DNA of 64,000 bases from Serratia marcescens (GCF_029846115.1 NZ_JARVZZ010000001.1:744001-808000); one strand, 5' to 3'; shown: positions 1 through 9,036, counted from the stretch's first letter. The notes: a model not told the origin generated them from the letters alone. Numbers and translations: made by a program.

Positions 1-2189
1 GACGCGATATCCGCATGGATTTGCCCCGACAGCTGACGGAACGCCTGCCGCGCCTCGCCCGCCGTGCCGCTGTTGAGCAGGCTTTCGTACACCGGGTTGC
101 CCGCCGCCAGCGCATCCGCCGCCGCCGCCACCGCCCGCTCGTTCGCCGTCTGCGCCACGCTGGCGAAGCTGGTGCCATTGCGCCCGACGCTCAGCGTTAC
201 TCCGGTCGGCTGGTAGCTCAGCCCGGTGCCGAGGAACAGGTAGTTCAGCGCCACCGCATCAAACTGCCCGCTCACCCCCTGCTGCGCGCTCAGGATGGTG
301 TACTGCTGGCCCAGCAGGCTGCGCACTTCGCTTTGCGTCAGCAGGTTGGGGCTGTTCTCCAGCGTCACCGCCACCTCGCCGCCGCCGATCGTCGCCGATC
401 CGCTGCTCTGGATCCGATCGCTCTGGCCATTCGCCCCCACTTCCACCGCGTAGCGCGACCCCGGTTCGAAGCTGACGTTGCCCGCCACGTTCAGGGTGCC
501 GATCGAGTTGCCCGGCGCCACGGTGCCGCCCTGACGGGCGGTCAGCGAACCGACCGTGCCGCTGCCGCCGACGATGCCGCCGTTCTGCACGCTGACGGCC
601 GAGGTGACCGAGCCGTTGACTGCCAGCCGCCCCTGATTGACCAGCGTCGGGCCGGCATAGGTGTTGTTACCCGTCAGCACCAGGGTGCCGATGCCCTGCT
701 TGGTCAGGCCGCCGTGGCCGGAGATGTCGTTGTTCCAGAAGTCCAGGCCGCACAGTACATCGCTGCAGACGCGCTCGGTCGGTTTGCCCTTGTCCAGCAC
801 CGCGCCGACGCCCGGCAAATCCACCACGAACTGGGTCGGGCCGTAGGCCACACCCGTCGGATCCGGGATGCGGAACTCCGCAGGAATATCCTCGACGGTC
901 ACCAACATGCCCGGGCCGTTGATGGCCTTGCCCAGGTTGATCATCCCCCAGCCGTAGAGCGCGTCGATGCCCGGCGCGCCCATGTCGGTGGCGGTGGTTT
1001 TCAGCACTTCCGCCACCTGTGCGCCATTCAAATACGGGAAACGCTCCATCAGCACCGCAACGCTGCCGGCCACGTGCGGCGCCGCCATCGAGGTGCCGCT
1101 GTATTTGGCGTAGCCGGTCGTCAGATTCTCCACGCTGGTGCCTTCGATTACCGAGCTGTATACCCGGGTGCCCGGTGCCGAGACGCACAAACTGGCGGTG
1201 TAGCCGCAGCGGGAAGAGAAGGTGCTGATGCTGTAATCGCCGGTATTGGTGGGATCCTGCAGGCTGGCGACCGACAGCCAGTTCGGCGCGATGTCCGGCA
1301 CGAAATACGCCAGGCCGGCCATGGCGTCCGGGTTGTTGAGGTTGCCGTCGTTGCCGGCGGCGAAGATGGTGACCACGCCGCTACGCGCCGCATCGATCGC
1401 GCCCTGATAGGCGCCGCCGGGCTTGGTGCCCAGGATCACGCTAATCTGATCGAACTGCTTTTGCGCGTCGTTCACCGTGAAGTGCGGATAAGCCGGGTCA
1501 TACCCGCCTTTATCGAACTTCTCAGTGATGCCAATGCCCCAGCTGTTGTTGATGATGCGCGCGCCGCTGGCCACCAGCGCATTCCAACCGGCCTGGTAAA
1601 CCGCGCCGTCGTTACCGAGGATGATGCCGTCTTCTGGACCGGGATCGCCGTTTTCGGCGCTGATGATCTGCGCATTGAACGCCACGCCGTGCATAGCGCC
1701 GCCGTCGCGGCTGCCGGCGGCGATGCCGCCCACGTGAGTGCCATGCGAACCGAGCGTGCCATCGGAATCCACGCTCGGCGTACCGTCATAACGGAAAACG
1801 TCGCCTTTTTTTACCGGAATATAGGGATCGGTGTATTCACGAATGCCTTCGGTGACCAGATTGATCACCTTATTCTCACCGGCAAATTCGGGGTGCTTAG
1901 CGTAGACCGGCTGATCGAAAATGCCGAGTTTGATGCCTTTGCCGGTATAACCGGCGGCGTAGGCCTGGTCGGCGTGGATCGCCCCCAGCCCCCATTCCGC
2001 GTTGAATTCACTGCTGCGCCAGCTGGCCGGATCGCCCGCTTTGCCGTTCTCTATATAGGTGGCAGCCTGCGCCCCGCCGATCGCCGTCAGGCAGATCAGC
2101 ATCGCGCTCCATTGTGCGCGATGAACTCCGATTTCAGGCCAGCCGAAGGCCGCCCGAGCGGATTTGACTCCTCTAAGTTTCTTCTCCAT
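1..2189 (-). CDS. Subtilisin-like serine protease autotransporter (5' part, runs off window)
   Basis: Secreted S8-family protease that would export itself through a C-terminal outer-membrane beta barrel; the barrel lies beyond base 1. About 729 residues are visible. A hydrophobic signal segment ending near AQAA (residue 43) precedes the subtilase domain with Asp in GIFDQ (about residue 92), His in GSHGTHVGG (about 149) and Ser in SGTSMAAPHVAG (about 367), so the triad is intact. Around residues 500-530 there is an autotransporter-type beta-helix repeat (GIGTLVLTGNNTYAG). ATG at 2189 gives a long N-terminal tail; Met30 (base 2102) just before the hydrophobic core is an alternative start. Serratia species encode several such proteases (Ssp and homologues); which paralogue this is cannot be told. 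The plus-strand reading frame over this gene is a high-GC shadow. Confidence 0.93.
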   Translation of the reverse strand, partial: MEKKLRGVKSARAAFGWPEIGVHRAQWSAMLICLTAIGGAQAATYIENGKAGDPASWRSSEFNAEWGLGAIHADQAYAAGYTGKGIKLGIFDQPVYAKHPEFAGENKVINLVTEGIREYTDPYIPVKKGDVFRYDGTPSVDSDGTLGSHGTHVGGIAAGSRDGGAMHGVAFNAQIISAENGDPGPEDGIILGNDGAVYQAGWNALVASGARIINNSWGIGITEKFDKGGYDPAYPHFTVNDAQKQFDQISVILGTKPGGAYQGAIDAARSGVVTIFAAGNDGNLNNPDAMAGLAYFVPDIAPNWLSVASLQDPTNTGDYSISTFSSRCGYTASLCVSAPGTRVYSSVIEGTSVENLTTGYAKYSGTSMAAPHVAGSVAVLMERFPYLNGAQVAEVLKTTATDMGAPGIDALYGWGMINLGKAINGPGMLVTVEDIPAEFRIPDPTGVAYGPTQFVVDLPGVGAVLDKGKPTERVCSDVLCGLDFWNNDISGHGGLTKQGIGTLVLTGNNTYAGPTLVNQGRLAVNGSVTSAVSVQNGGIVGGSGTVGSLTARQGGTVAPGNSIGTLNVAGNVSFEPGSRYAVEVGANGQSDRIQSSGSATIGGGEVAVTLENSPNLLTQSEVRSLLGQQYTILSAQQGVSGQFDAVALNYLFLGTGLSYQPTGVTLSVGRNGTSFASVAQTANERAVAAAADALAAGNPVYESLLNSGTAGEARQAFRQLSGQIHADIA

Positions 2190-2580
2190 CCCAGATACCG
2201 TCCGTTGTTGTTTGCAAATGTTTTATAAGATTTTTTGTGTAACAGTTTGGTAACACCAAATAAATAAAGCACAACAATCTCAAGTGCGCTTAATGTGTCA
2301 TCCGGCAGTCAGGAGGGAGGAGAGAAAGTTTCAGGGGTGAATCAGGCCAGTGCCGATAAGAAATGGCAATGACGCTTACCGGCATCGAAGCGGCAATAAC
2401 AAGTGGAGAAATAAATTATAATTCACTAATAAATAAAGATATAATTCAGAATGGAGTGATGAACGTGGCCGCCTGAAAAGTGCTTCACAGGCGTCTTTTA
2501 TCACTTTTTATTATAAATTTTGCCAATATTCACTTAGTGAATTATGCTGGATTTTCACTCAGCCATCGGCAAAAATTGGA
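2190..2580. other. AT-rich intergenic region with a 15-bp palindrome
   Basis: About 390 bp without a convincing gene, clearly more AT-rich than its surroundings. It should hold the promoter of the protease (minus strand) and the 3' end of the tetR transcript. The palindrome ATTCACTTAGTGAAT lies at 2528-2542, and its half-site ATTCACT recurs near 2421-2427. No sigma-70 promoter or terminator could be assigned with confidence. Confidence 0.5.
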
Positions 2581-3234
2581 TTATCCTGCTGATGTTTTTT
2601 TGCGGTTCATCGCGTCCTCTTCCGCCTGACGCAGGATGGCTTTGGCCATCCATTGCGTGACATCCTGAATGCTTTCAAGCTCCAGCCCCCAGATATCTTT
2701 CAGCACCAAGAACACTTCCGAGCCGTAAATCAGCGAGAAAGCATAAATCACTCTCTGCAGAGAGTCCGGCGGCAGTTTGCCCTGCAGCGGTTCTACCGCC
2801 AGCGTCAACAAACGCTTGCGGTTGCCGCGCACGAATTTTTCACCCGGCGTGGCGTTCGCCCACTGCTGCAAAGAGAGCTGCAGTGCCGCGCGCAATGCAC
2901 CCTCGTGCCGCTCCATCTGAGGATAGGCGAAGGTCAGCAACTGCTGGATGCGCTTCAGGGCATCATCGTCTTGCGGGCGCCATTCCAGAATAGGCCCCAG
3001 GCTTTCCGCCACCACGGCGCTAATCAGCGCACTCTGGGTCGGAAAGTAGCGATAAGCCGTCGCGCGCGAGACCTGTGCATGCGTCGCCAGTTCGGTGATC
3101 GAAGGAAACGCCCCTTCGTCATACAACGCCATCGCGCTGGCCAGCAACAAACGGTAGGTTTTTGCCCGGGTGGAGGTCAATGAAGGATCGAACGGAGTGG
3201 AAAAAGCATCTATCGGCACATAAACCTCATGCAT
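2581..3234 (-). CDS. TetR family transcriptional regulator
   Basis: DNA-binding repressor of about 217 residues. The N-terminal helix-turn-helix is recognisable around residues 25-65 (ITELATHAQVSRATAYRYFPTQSAL), followed by an all-helical ligand domain that I cannot assign to a ligand. ATG at 3234 (MHEVYV) is preferred over a TTG start at 3252 that adds six residues. The gene is divergent from the UPF0261 gene at 3483, and the 250-bp gap contains repeated GAGAC/GTCTC half-sites. That is the usual layout for a TetR protein controlling its neighbour and itself; this role is inferred. Confidence 0.85.
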   Translation of the reverse strand: MHEVYVPIDAFSTPFDPSLTSTRAKTYRLLLASAMALYDEGAFPSITELATHAQVSRATAYRYFPTQSALISAVVAESLGPILEWRPQDDDALKRIQQLLTFAYPQMERHEGALRAALQLSLQQWANATPGEKFVRGNRKRLLTLAVEPLQGKLPPDSLQRVIYAFSLIYGSEVFLVLKDIWGLELESIQDVTQWMAKAILRQAEEDAMNRKKTSAG

Positions 3235-3314
3235 CTGCACACGCTTGCGCAACAGAGGATGCGCCTCTGTCGACTGGCCGCCGGCAAAGCGCCGGCCACA
3301 TTGAAAAGCTCAAA

Positions 3315-3377
3315 AATGAGACAGAAGTCCCATTTTGCATCGAGCAGCCCTTGCAAAAATGATACTGCCGTCTCATT
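3315..3377. promoter_or_regulatory. Candidate operator(s) between tetR and the UPF0261 gene
   Basis: An imperfect dyad, TGAGAC-N4-GTCCCA, lies at 3317-3332. The left arm is repeated inverted as GTCTCATT at 3370-3377, so AATGAGAC (3315-3322) and GTCTCATT form 8-bp arms. A second dyad, TTTTGCA (3333-3339) and TGCAAAA (3352-3358), is nested between them. Position and symmetry suggest TetR-type operators; binding is inferred. Confidence 0.5.
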
Positions 3378-3482
3378 ATATAAATACATTAATCAATTTA
3401 ATTTAAATGCCAACGCCAGGGCACTAAAAAAATATAATATATTAATTTTCAAATAAAAATTATAATCCTCTCGGAAAAATAC

Positions 3483-4700
3483 ATGAGAAACACTTCAAGT
3501 TTTGTCTATATTGCTACCACAGCAGATACCAAAGGACAAGAGTTGGAGTACGTACAGCGATTGATCGCTGCCCTGAATTTACCTACGCGAACCGTCGATC
3601 TCTCCACCCGCAGCCTGCCGTTTGATTCCCCCGCCGATATCAGCCCAGAGGACGTTGCCCGCCACCATCCGGCAGGCGCCGGCGCGGTCTTCTGCGCCAG
3701 CCGCGGCCAGGCGATCGCGGCCATGGCAACCGCTTTCGAACGCTTTATCCTAACGCGCCGCGATATTGCTGCCTTGCTTGGTCTGGGCGGCTCCGGCGGC
3801 ACCGCCATCATCACGCCGGCCATGCAGCTGCTGCCGATCGGCCTGCCGAAAATAATGGTCTCAAGCATGGCGGCGGGAGACGTTTCCCCCTATGTCGGCG
3901 CCAGTGATATCAACATGCTGTATTCGGTCACCGATCTCGCCGGCCTGAACCGCATCTCGCGACGGGTGCTCGGCAATGCGGCGCGACAGATAGCCGGCGC
4001 AGTGCACTTCGCCGCCGTCGACTATGACGACCACAAACCCGCGATCGGCCTGACGACGTTTGGTGTTACCACACCCTGCGTTCAGGCGTTAGTTGCCGAA
4101 CTGGGATCGCAATGGGATTGTCTGACGTTTCATGCGACCGGCAGCGGCGGCAGATCGTTGGAAAAACTGATCGATAACCGCCAGCTGCACGGCGCCATCG
4201 ATTTGACCACCACCGAAGTGGCCGATTACCTGTTTGGCGGCGTGCTGCCCTGCACTACAGATCGTTTCGGCGCCATCGCACGTACCGGCATCCCGTGCGT
4301 GCTTTCCTGCGGCGCGATAGACATGATTAACTTCGGCGCGCCGCATACGGTACCGGCTCGCTATACCAACCGTCTGCGTCACCCTCACAACCCGCAAGTG
4401 ACGCTGGTGCGCACCAGCGTGCGGGAGAATGCGTTAATGGGGCGTTGGATGGGCGAAAAGATCAATGCCTGCGTAGGCGAAGTGCGTTTCGTTATCCCAA
4501 CGGGCGGCGTATCGGCTTTGGATGCGCCCGGACAACCGTTCTGGGATCCGGCGGCGCTGGCCGCCTTTATGCAAGCGCTGGAAGAAACGGTACACGCCAC
4601 CGACAAACGCCGGGTGATAAAAACGCCTTATCATATTAACGACCCATGCTTTGCCCAGGCCGTAGCCGAACAGTTCCGGTACATTGTCGGCGGAGAATGA
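3483..4700 (+). CDS. UPF0261 / Tm-1-like ATP-binding domain protein
   Basis: 405-residue cytosolic protein of the UPF0261 family, named for similarity to the ATP-binding N-terminal domain of plant Tm-1. The opening [18 protein letters not shown] and the glycine-rich stretch [27 protein letters not shown] (about residues 97-123) are typical, as is the C-terminal [20 protein letters not shown]. The biochemical role is unknown. ATG at 3483 directly follows an AT-rich leader. It is divergent from the TetR gene, which probably controls it. In other bacteria such genes often sit beside a phosphoenolpyruvate-hydrolase-like partner; none is present here. Confidence 0.85.
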   Translation: MRNTSSFVYIATTADTKGQELEYVQRLIAALNLPTRTVDLSTRSLPFDSPADISPEDVARHHPAGAGAVFCASRGQAIAAMATAFERFILTRRDIAALLGLGGSGGTAIITPAMQLLPIGLPKIMVSSMAAGDVSPYVGASDINMLYSVTDLAGLNRISRRVLGNAARQIAGAVHFAAVDYDDHKPAIGLTTFGVTTPCVQALVAELGSQWDCLTFHATGSGGRSLEKLIDNRQLHGAIDLTTTEVADYLFGGVLPCTTDRFGAIARTGIPCVLSCGAIDMINFGAPHTVPARYTNRLRHPHNPQVTLVRTSVRENALMGRWMGEKINACVGEVRFVIPTGGVSALDAPGQPFWDPAALAAFMQALEETVHATDKRRVIKTPYHINDPCFAQAVAEQFRYIVGGE

Positions 4701-4747
4701 TTATCACTCACTGCATAGCCTGCCAGTGATAACGCCAAATAGAAAAA

Positions 4748-4776
4748 GGGCCAGACAAATAGTCTGGCCCTTTTTT
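4748..4776. terminator. Bidirectional Rho-independent terminator
   Basis: Stem GGGCCAGAC / GTCTGGCCC (4748-4756 and 4762-4770) is followed by TTTTTT on the plus strand and preceded by AAAAA, so it can end both the UPF0261 transcript and the convergent spy-like transcript. Confidence 0.9.
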
Positions 4777-4794
4777 ATTCATCGCGAGCGGATA

Positions 4795-5283
4795 TTACTG
4801 ACCGGAGGACATCTGCTCCTTCATTTTATTCATGTGGTCCATCATCTTTTGCTCACGTTTCTGATAATTCTCATTGTATTGTTTTTTCTGCTCAGGCGTC
4901 AGCAGGTTATACATTTTATTTTCCGCTTTGGCGCGCTCCAGCATGCGTTCGGATTGCGCTTTGCCGATCGCGTCAATTTGCGCCTTCGCCTTCGCTTCGT
5001 CAAAGCTGTCGGAAGCGACCAGATTGTGCAGCGCCTGGCGCTCCTCTTTCATGCCCGGCCCGCGCTTCTGGTGCGACTCTTTCATGATATCGCGCATCTG
5101 CTGGCGCTGCTGCTCGGTCAGGTTCAGCCCGGCGAACGGGCCGCCTTTGCCTTCACCCTTGTGATGCATCATTTTCATCGGTGCCGCGTCCGCCGCCGGG
5201 GCAGTGGTGTCTGCAGCGAACGCTGCGGAAGCAGAACCCAGAGCCAGCGTGGAAGCAATAAATAAAGCCGTCAATTTACGCAT
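4795..5283 (-). CDS. spy: Spy/CpxP family periplasmic chaperone
   Basis: About 162 residues. A signal peptide (RKLTALFIASTLALGSASAAFA) is followed by a Met/Lys/Gln-rich helical protein with the two LTxxQ motifs that define the Spy/CpxP fold (LTEQQ near residue 57, LTPEQ near 130). Family members form a cradle-shaped dimer that prevents aggregation in the periplasm under envelope stress. The second ATG (5283) is chosen because AAGGAA abuts the first ATG (5289) but sits about 7 nt from the second. In E. coli spy is under CpxR/BaeR control; no clear box was identified upstream. The length and the absence of an adjacent cpxRA favour Spy over CpxP. Confidence 0.88.
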   Translation of the reverse strand: MRKLTALFIASTLALGSASAAFAADTTAPAADAAPMKMMHHKGEGKGGPFAGLNLTEQQRQQMRDIMKESHQKRGPGMKEERQALHNLVASDSFDEAKAKAQIDAIGKAQSERMLERAKAENKMYNLLTPEQKKQYNENYQKREQKMMDHMNKMKEQMSSGQ

Positions 5284-5817
5284 AATCATTTCCTTAAAAG
5301 TTTTTCTTCATCAGGAGCGCTGTACGTTAACAGGCTCATCGTCGTCGGAGATAATAATAGGCTGATAAATTTCAAGTAATGAGAGGGTGTGTAAACTTTT
5401 TAAAACCCGTCTCGGATTTATTCAGCAATTATGAGAAAACTATGAAGATGGCGTTTATTTGATGGAAATTTTAATTTCCCGGCAAAAATCCCCCCGGTGG
5501 AGTTATTTTTCCGTTTTCCCCTCACCGCTATAATTTACTCGCCTGCAAGGCAACCTTGCATCAACCGTTTTCCGACAGCAGGGGAAATCAGTACAAGCAT
5601 CATACGATCCGATGTTCTCCTACACTTGAAGACAAGCGGCCGCCGGGCGACGTTTACACCGCAAAACTAATCATTGCTTATATAATAGTTTCTATCACCC
5701 GCCCCGCCTGTGAAAACCTGTTATATGATGCACAGAGGCGTACGGCGATCGCTTTCGGGCCAACAGACTGCCCGGAGCTGCGCCGGCCGTCCGCCCGTGC
5801 TCTTTTGAGGAATTGTC
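5284..5817. other. Long intergenic region upstream of spy and rpfR
   Basis: About 530 bp between divergent genes with no convincing ORF. A perfect dyad TGCAAGG-CAA-CCTTGCA lies at 5544-5560, just after a TATAAT-like hexamer at 5530-5535. A second AT-rich patch (TTATATAATAG, near 5677-5688) could belong to the rpfR promoter. A small RNA or a long rpfR leader is possible but not shown. Confidence 0.4.
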
Positions 5818-7812
5818 ATGCCCGCAGACCAAGGCCCTGAGCTTCTTAGCGCTCACTTCGGCACCCAAAGCCCCCACTGGCGGCTGGCGTTTGACAGCCA
5901 TGCCCTGGAGCTGTCCGCCGTTAAGGGCAAAGCCCACGTCGCGGTGGCGCTCAGCGCCATGGAAGCGGCGAAAATCCGCCGTCTGACCGGCGTGACCGCC
6001 AGTCTCGAGCTGACCATTACGCTAGCCGGTGAACCGCTGCATCTGCATCTGGTCGGGCGCCGCGTCAACAACCTCGAATGGGCGGGCACCGCTTCCGCCT
6101 TCAGCGACACCCAATCCGTGGCGCGCGACCTGGTGCACGGTCTCTCCTTCGCCGAGCAGGTGGTGTCCGAAGCCAACTCGGTGATCGTGATCGTCGATCA
6201 GCACGGCCGCATTCAGCGTTTCAACCGGCTGAGCGAGGAGTACACCGGGCTGCGCGAACACGAGGTGATCGGCAAAAACGTTTTCCAGCTGTTTATGAGC
6301 CCGGAAGAAGCCGCCGCCTCGCGGCGCAACATCGCCGGCTTCTTTCGCAACGGTTCGTCCTATGAGGTGGAACGCTGGGTAAAGACGGTCAAGGGTGAAC
6401 GGCTGTTCCTGTTCCGCAACAAATTCGTGCACAGCGGCAGCGGCAAAAACGAGGTATATCTTATCTGCTCCGGTACCGACATCACCGAAGAACGCCGGGC
6501 GCAGGAACGGCTGCGGGTGCTGGCCAACACCGATCTCATCACCGGCCTGCCAAACCGTAACGCCATACAGGACAAGATCAATCACGCCATCGCCACGCGC
6601 GGCGAAGAGAGTTTCGGCCTGGTGTACCTCGATCTCGACAACTTCAAAAAGGTCAACGACGCCTACGGCCATATGTTCGGCGATCGGCTGCTGGTCGAGG
6701 TCGCGCTGGCGATCCTCGGCTGCCTGAGCCCGGATCAGGTGCTCGCCCGCCTCGGCGGCGACGAATTCTTGGTGCTGGCGCCGCAAACCGATCGCGAGCG
6801 CCTGCAAACGCTGGCGCAGCGCATTATCGACAGGCTGAAGACCCCTTTCCGCATTGGTCTGATTGAGGTGTATACCGGCTGTTCAATCGGCATCGCGCTG
6901 TGCCCGGAGCACGGCAACGATCTCGACAGCCTGATCCGCAGCGCCGATACCGCCATGTACGTCGCCAAGGAGCATGGCAAACGCACCTATACCGTCTTCT
7001 CGCCGGAGATGAACAAGCGCGTCGCCGAGTACATGTGGCTGGACACCAACCTGCGCAAAGGGCTGGAGCAAAATCAGCTGGTGCTGTATTACCAGCCTAA
7101 AATCGACGCACGCAGCGGCGAAGTGCACAGCGTGGAAGCGTTGGTGCGCTGGGATTCGCCGGAGCGCGGTCTGATCCCGCCGCTGCAGTTCATTTCCTAC
7201 GCCGAGGAGTCCGGCCTGATCGGCCCGCTCGGCCAATGGGTGCTGCAGACCGCCGCCGGGCAGGCGGCGCAGTGGCAAGAACAGGGCTTGAATCTGCGAG
7301 TGGCGGTCAACCTCTCTGCCCGGCAGCTGGCCGATGACAGCATCGTCAACGACTTGCTCGGGGTGCTGCGCCGTCACCGTATGGCCCCCTGTCTGCTGGA
7401 CTTCGAGTTGACCGAAAGCAGCCTGATTGAAGACGAGAACCGCGCGCGCTCACTGATCACCCGGCTGCGCGAACTGGGCGCACAGGTGCATCTCGACGAC
7501 TTTGGCACCGGCTATTCGTCGCTGGCGCAGCTGGCGCGCATTCCGCTGGATGCCATCAAGCTGGATAAAAGCTTCGTGCGCGGGGTGAATTTCAACCCAG
7601 TATCGCAATCGCTGGTGCGCGCGATCGTCGCGGCGGCGGAGGCGTTGGCCTTCCGCGTGATCGCCGAAGGGGTGGAGACCGAGAGCGAAAACCAGTTCCT
7701 CGACGAGGTCGGCGTGGATGAAAAACAGGGCTTTCTGTTTGCGCGGCCAATGCTCCCGGAACAGCTGGAGCATTGGCTGCAGTCCTATCGCCCGCGCTCA
7801 CCCTCCGCATGA
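5818..7812 (+). CDS. rpfR: PAS-GGDEF-EAL cyclic-di-GMP phosphodiesterase, RpfR (PdeR/Gmr) type
   Basis: 664 residues, colinear with E. coli PdeR (YciR). The N-terminal region (1-105) corresponds to the RpfF-interaction domain of RpfR proteins. It is followed by a PAS domain (about 110-230, ending in the typical CSGTDITEERRAQERL), a GGDEF domain with canonical RLGGDEF (313-317) and an EAL domain with EALVRW (440-445), ELTES, DDFGTGYSSL, KLDKSF and AEGVET. Both catalytic signatures are intact. In Burkholderia and Cronobacter, RpfR senses the fatty-acid signal BDSF through PAS and then hydrolyses c-di-GMP. The convergent rpfF 16 bp downstream strongly supports rpfR rather than plain pdeR. GAGGA lies about 7 nt before the ATG. 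Confidence 0.93.
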   Translation: MPADQGPELLSAHFGTQSPHWRLAFDSHALELSAVKGKAHVAVALSAMEAAKIRRLTGVTASLELTITLAGEPLHLHLVGRRVNNLEWAGTASAFSDTQSVARDLVHGLSFAEQVVSEANSVIVIVDQHGRIQRFNRLSEEYTGLREHEVIGKNVFQLFMSPEEAAASRRNIAGFFRNGSSYEVERWVKTVKGERLFLFRNKFVHSGSGKNEVYLICSGTDITEERRAQERLRVLANTDLITGLPNRNAIQDKINHAIATRGEESFGLVYLDLDNFKKVNDAYGHMFGDRLLVEVALAILGCLSPDQVLARLGGDEFLVLAPQTDRERLQTLAQRIIDRLKTPFRIGLIEVYTGCSIGIALCPEHGNDLDSLIRSADTAMYVAKEHGKRTYTVFSPEMNKRVAEYMWLDTNLRKGLEQNQLVLYYQPKIDARSGEVHSVEALVRWDSPERGLIPPLQFISYAEESGLIGPLGQWVLQTAAGQAAQWQEQGLNLRVAVNLSARQLADDSIVNDLLGVLRRHRMAPCLLDFELTESSLIEDENRARSLITRLRELGAQVHLDDFGTGYSSLAQLARIPLDAIKLDKSFVRGVNFNPVSQSLVRAIVAAAEALAFRVIAEGVETESENQFLDEVGVDEKQGFLFARPMLPEQLEHWLQSYRPRSPSA

Positions 7813-7828
7813 GGCGGGCGCGTTAACG

Positions 7829-8695
7829 TTAGCCGGCACGACGCAGGTTCAGAGTATGGCGATCCTGCAACATCACCAACCGCTCGATGTAGGCGCGGTC
7901 TTTTTCCTCGATGGTAAAGGCCGAGTGCACCCAATCTTCGGTAATGTCCATCAGCTCCGAACGCGTCAGCTGCAACACGCGCTGACGCGCCCGCAGCATG
8001 GCGCGCATGCCATTGAGCTTCGGCCGGATGGTATCGATAAAGGTGCGCGTCGCCATGTAGGCGTCGCCGGGCTGGAACAGCTGGTCCACCAACCCGCGGC
8101 TCTCGAACCATTCTGCGGTGTGCGACTCACCGCCCCAAATCAGCTCCTCGGCCAAGCGCATGCCCGCCTTGCGCGCCACCAGCGAGTAACCGCCCATACC
8201 GGGAAACAGGTTGAACGCGATCTCCGGAAACCCCATGCGCGCGTTGTTCTGCGCCAGCACGAAATGGTGCGCCAGCGCCGCTTCAAAACCGCCGCCCAAC
8301 GCGCTGCCCTCGATCATCGCAATGCTGACCGCGCCGGTGTCGAAACCGCGCGCCGCCGCATGCACGCAGTCGATGCAGGCGCGCGCGTAGGCCATCATCG
8401 CCTCGCGCTTGCGGTTTTTGATCGCTTCGGCGAAGAACTGCAGATCGCCGCCGACGTTGAACATGTTCGGCACCAGCGAGCCGGTGACCCAAAAATCGAA
8501 CCGCAGCGAAGACTCCTTCGCCGCCTGCGCCAGCGTCATGATGTCTTCGATCAGCGCCTGGTTGAAGCAGGGGCGCGGCGCGGCGCGCAGCAGCATCCAC
8601 ATAATGTGCCGCCCTTCTTCATAGTAGGCGGAAAGCTGCGACAGATTGCCCGCTTCGGTAAACGGACGGCAGGTGGGATGATTAAGCAATTTCAT
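7829..8695 (-). CDS. rpfF: DSF-family signal synthase RpfF (crotonase superfamily)
   Basis: 288 residues of the enoyl-CoA hydratase/crotonase fold. RpfF of Xanthomonas has two catalytic glutamates 20 residues apart; here they are Glu138 in GSALGGGFEAAL and Glu158 in GFPEIAFNLFPGMG. The NVGGDLQFF segment and the C-terminal DITEDWV...AFTIEEKDRAYIERLV also match that subfamily rather than ordinary hydratases. RpfF uses acyl-ACP substrates to make cis-2-unsaturated fatty-acid signals (DSF or BDSF) and acts in the cytosol. GGAAGG lies about 6 nt before the ATG. It is convergent with rpfR, which encodes the likely receptor. Which fatty acid it makes cannot be read from sequence. Confidence 0.9.
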   Translation of the reverse strand: MKLLNHPTCRPFTEAGNLSQLSAYYEEGRHIMWMLLRAAPRPCFNQALIEDIMTLAQAAKESSLRFDFWVTGSLVPNMFNVGGDLQFFAEAIKNRKREAMMAYARACIDCVHAAARGFDTGAVSIAMIEGSALGGGFEAALAHHFVLAQNNARMGFPEIAFNLFPGMGGYSLVARKAGMRLAEELIWGGESHTAEWFESRGLVDQLFQPGDAYMATRTFIDTIRPKLNGMRAMLRARQRVLQLTRSELMDITEDWVHSAFTIEEKDRAYIERLVMLQDRHTLNLRRAG

Positions 8696-9036
8696 AAGAC
8701 CTTCCAGTTTTTCTGTTGATGACGGATGAGACCGTTCCAGCCCCTACGGCTGCAGCGGAGCGGCGGTCGGCAAAGCGCGACGCCACATCATGAGTAAACG
8801 CTTTCTCGCCGACGAAACAGATAAAAATTGGAGGTAGGGAAGTGAAAAAAACCGAGGCGCCACGCGGTTTTCATAAGAATTTTACCTATCGGTCCCTCCC
8901 CGGCATTTCATGCCGGGCGCTAACGCGCTAAGCTCGGAAAATAACCGTTTGCCGCCCCGGCGCTCAAAACGCCGCGGGGCTTTGGCTATAATCAATGCTG
9001 AAACATGCCGTTTAACGTTAAGGAAATCGTGAAGTA
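8696..9036. other. Intergenic region between rpfF and yhjD with two GC hairpins
   Basis: About 340 bp between divergent genes. CCCGGCA-TTTCA-TGCCGGG lies at 8899-8917. An imperfect CCCCGGCG/CGCCGCGGGG hairpin lies near 8956-8979, directly before a TATAAT at 8987-8992 that may be the -10 of yhjD. No ORF or T-tract terminator was recognised. Confidence 0.4.

Noticed and set aside
15..2228. 737-codon open frame on the plus strand over the protease
   Set aside because: It is antisense to a gene with an intact catalytic triad and family motifs; its Arg/Ala/His-rich translation is a typical high-GC shadow.
5818..7812. Degenerate GGDEF domain in RpfR
   Set aside because: The motif reads RLGGDEF and is canonical, so there is no sequence evidence for loss of the cyclase domain.
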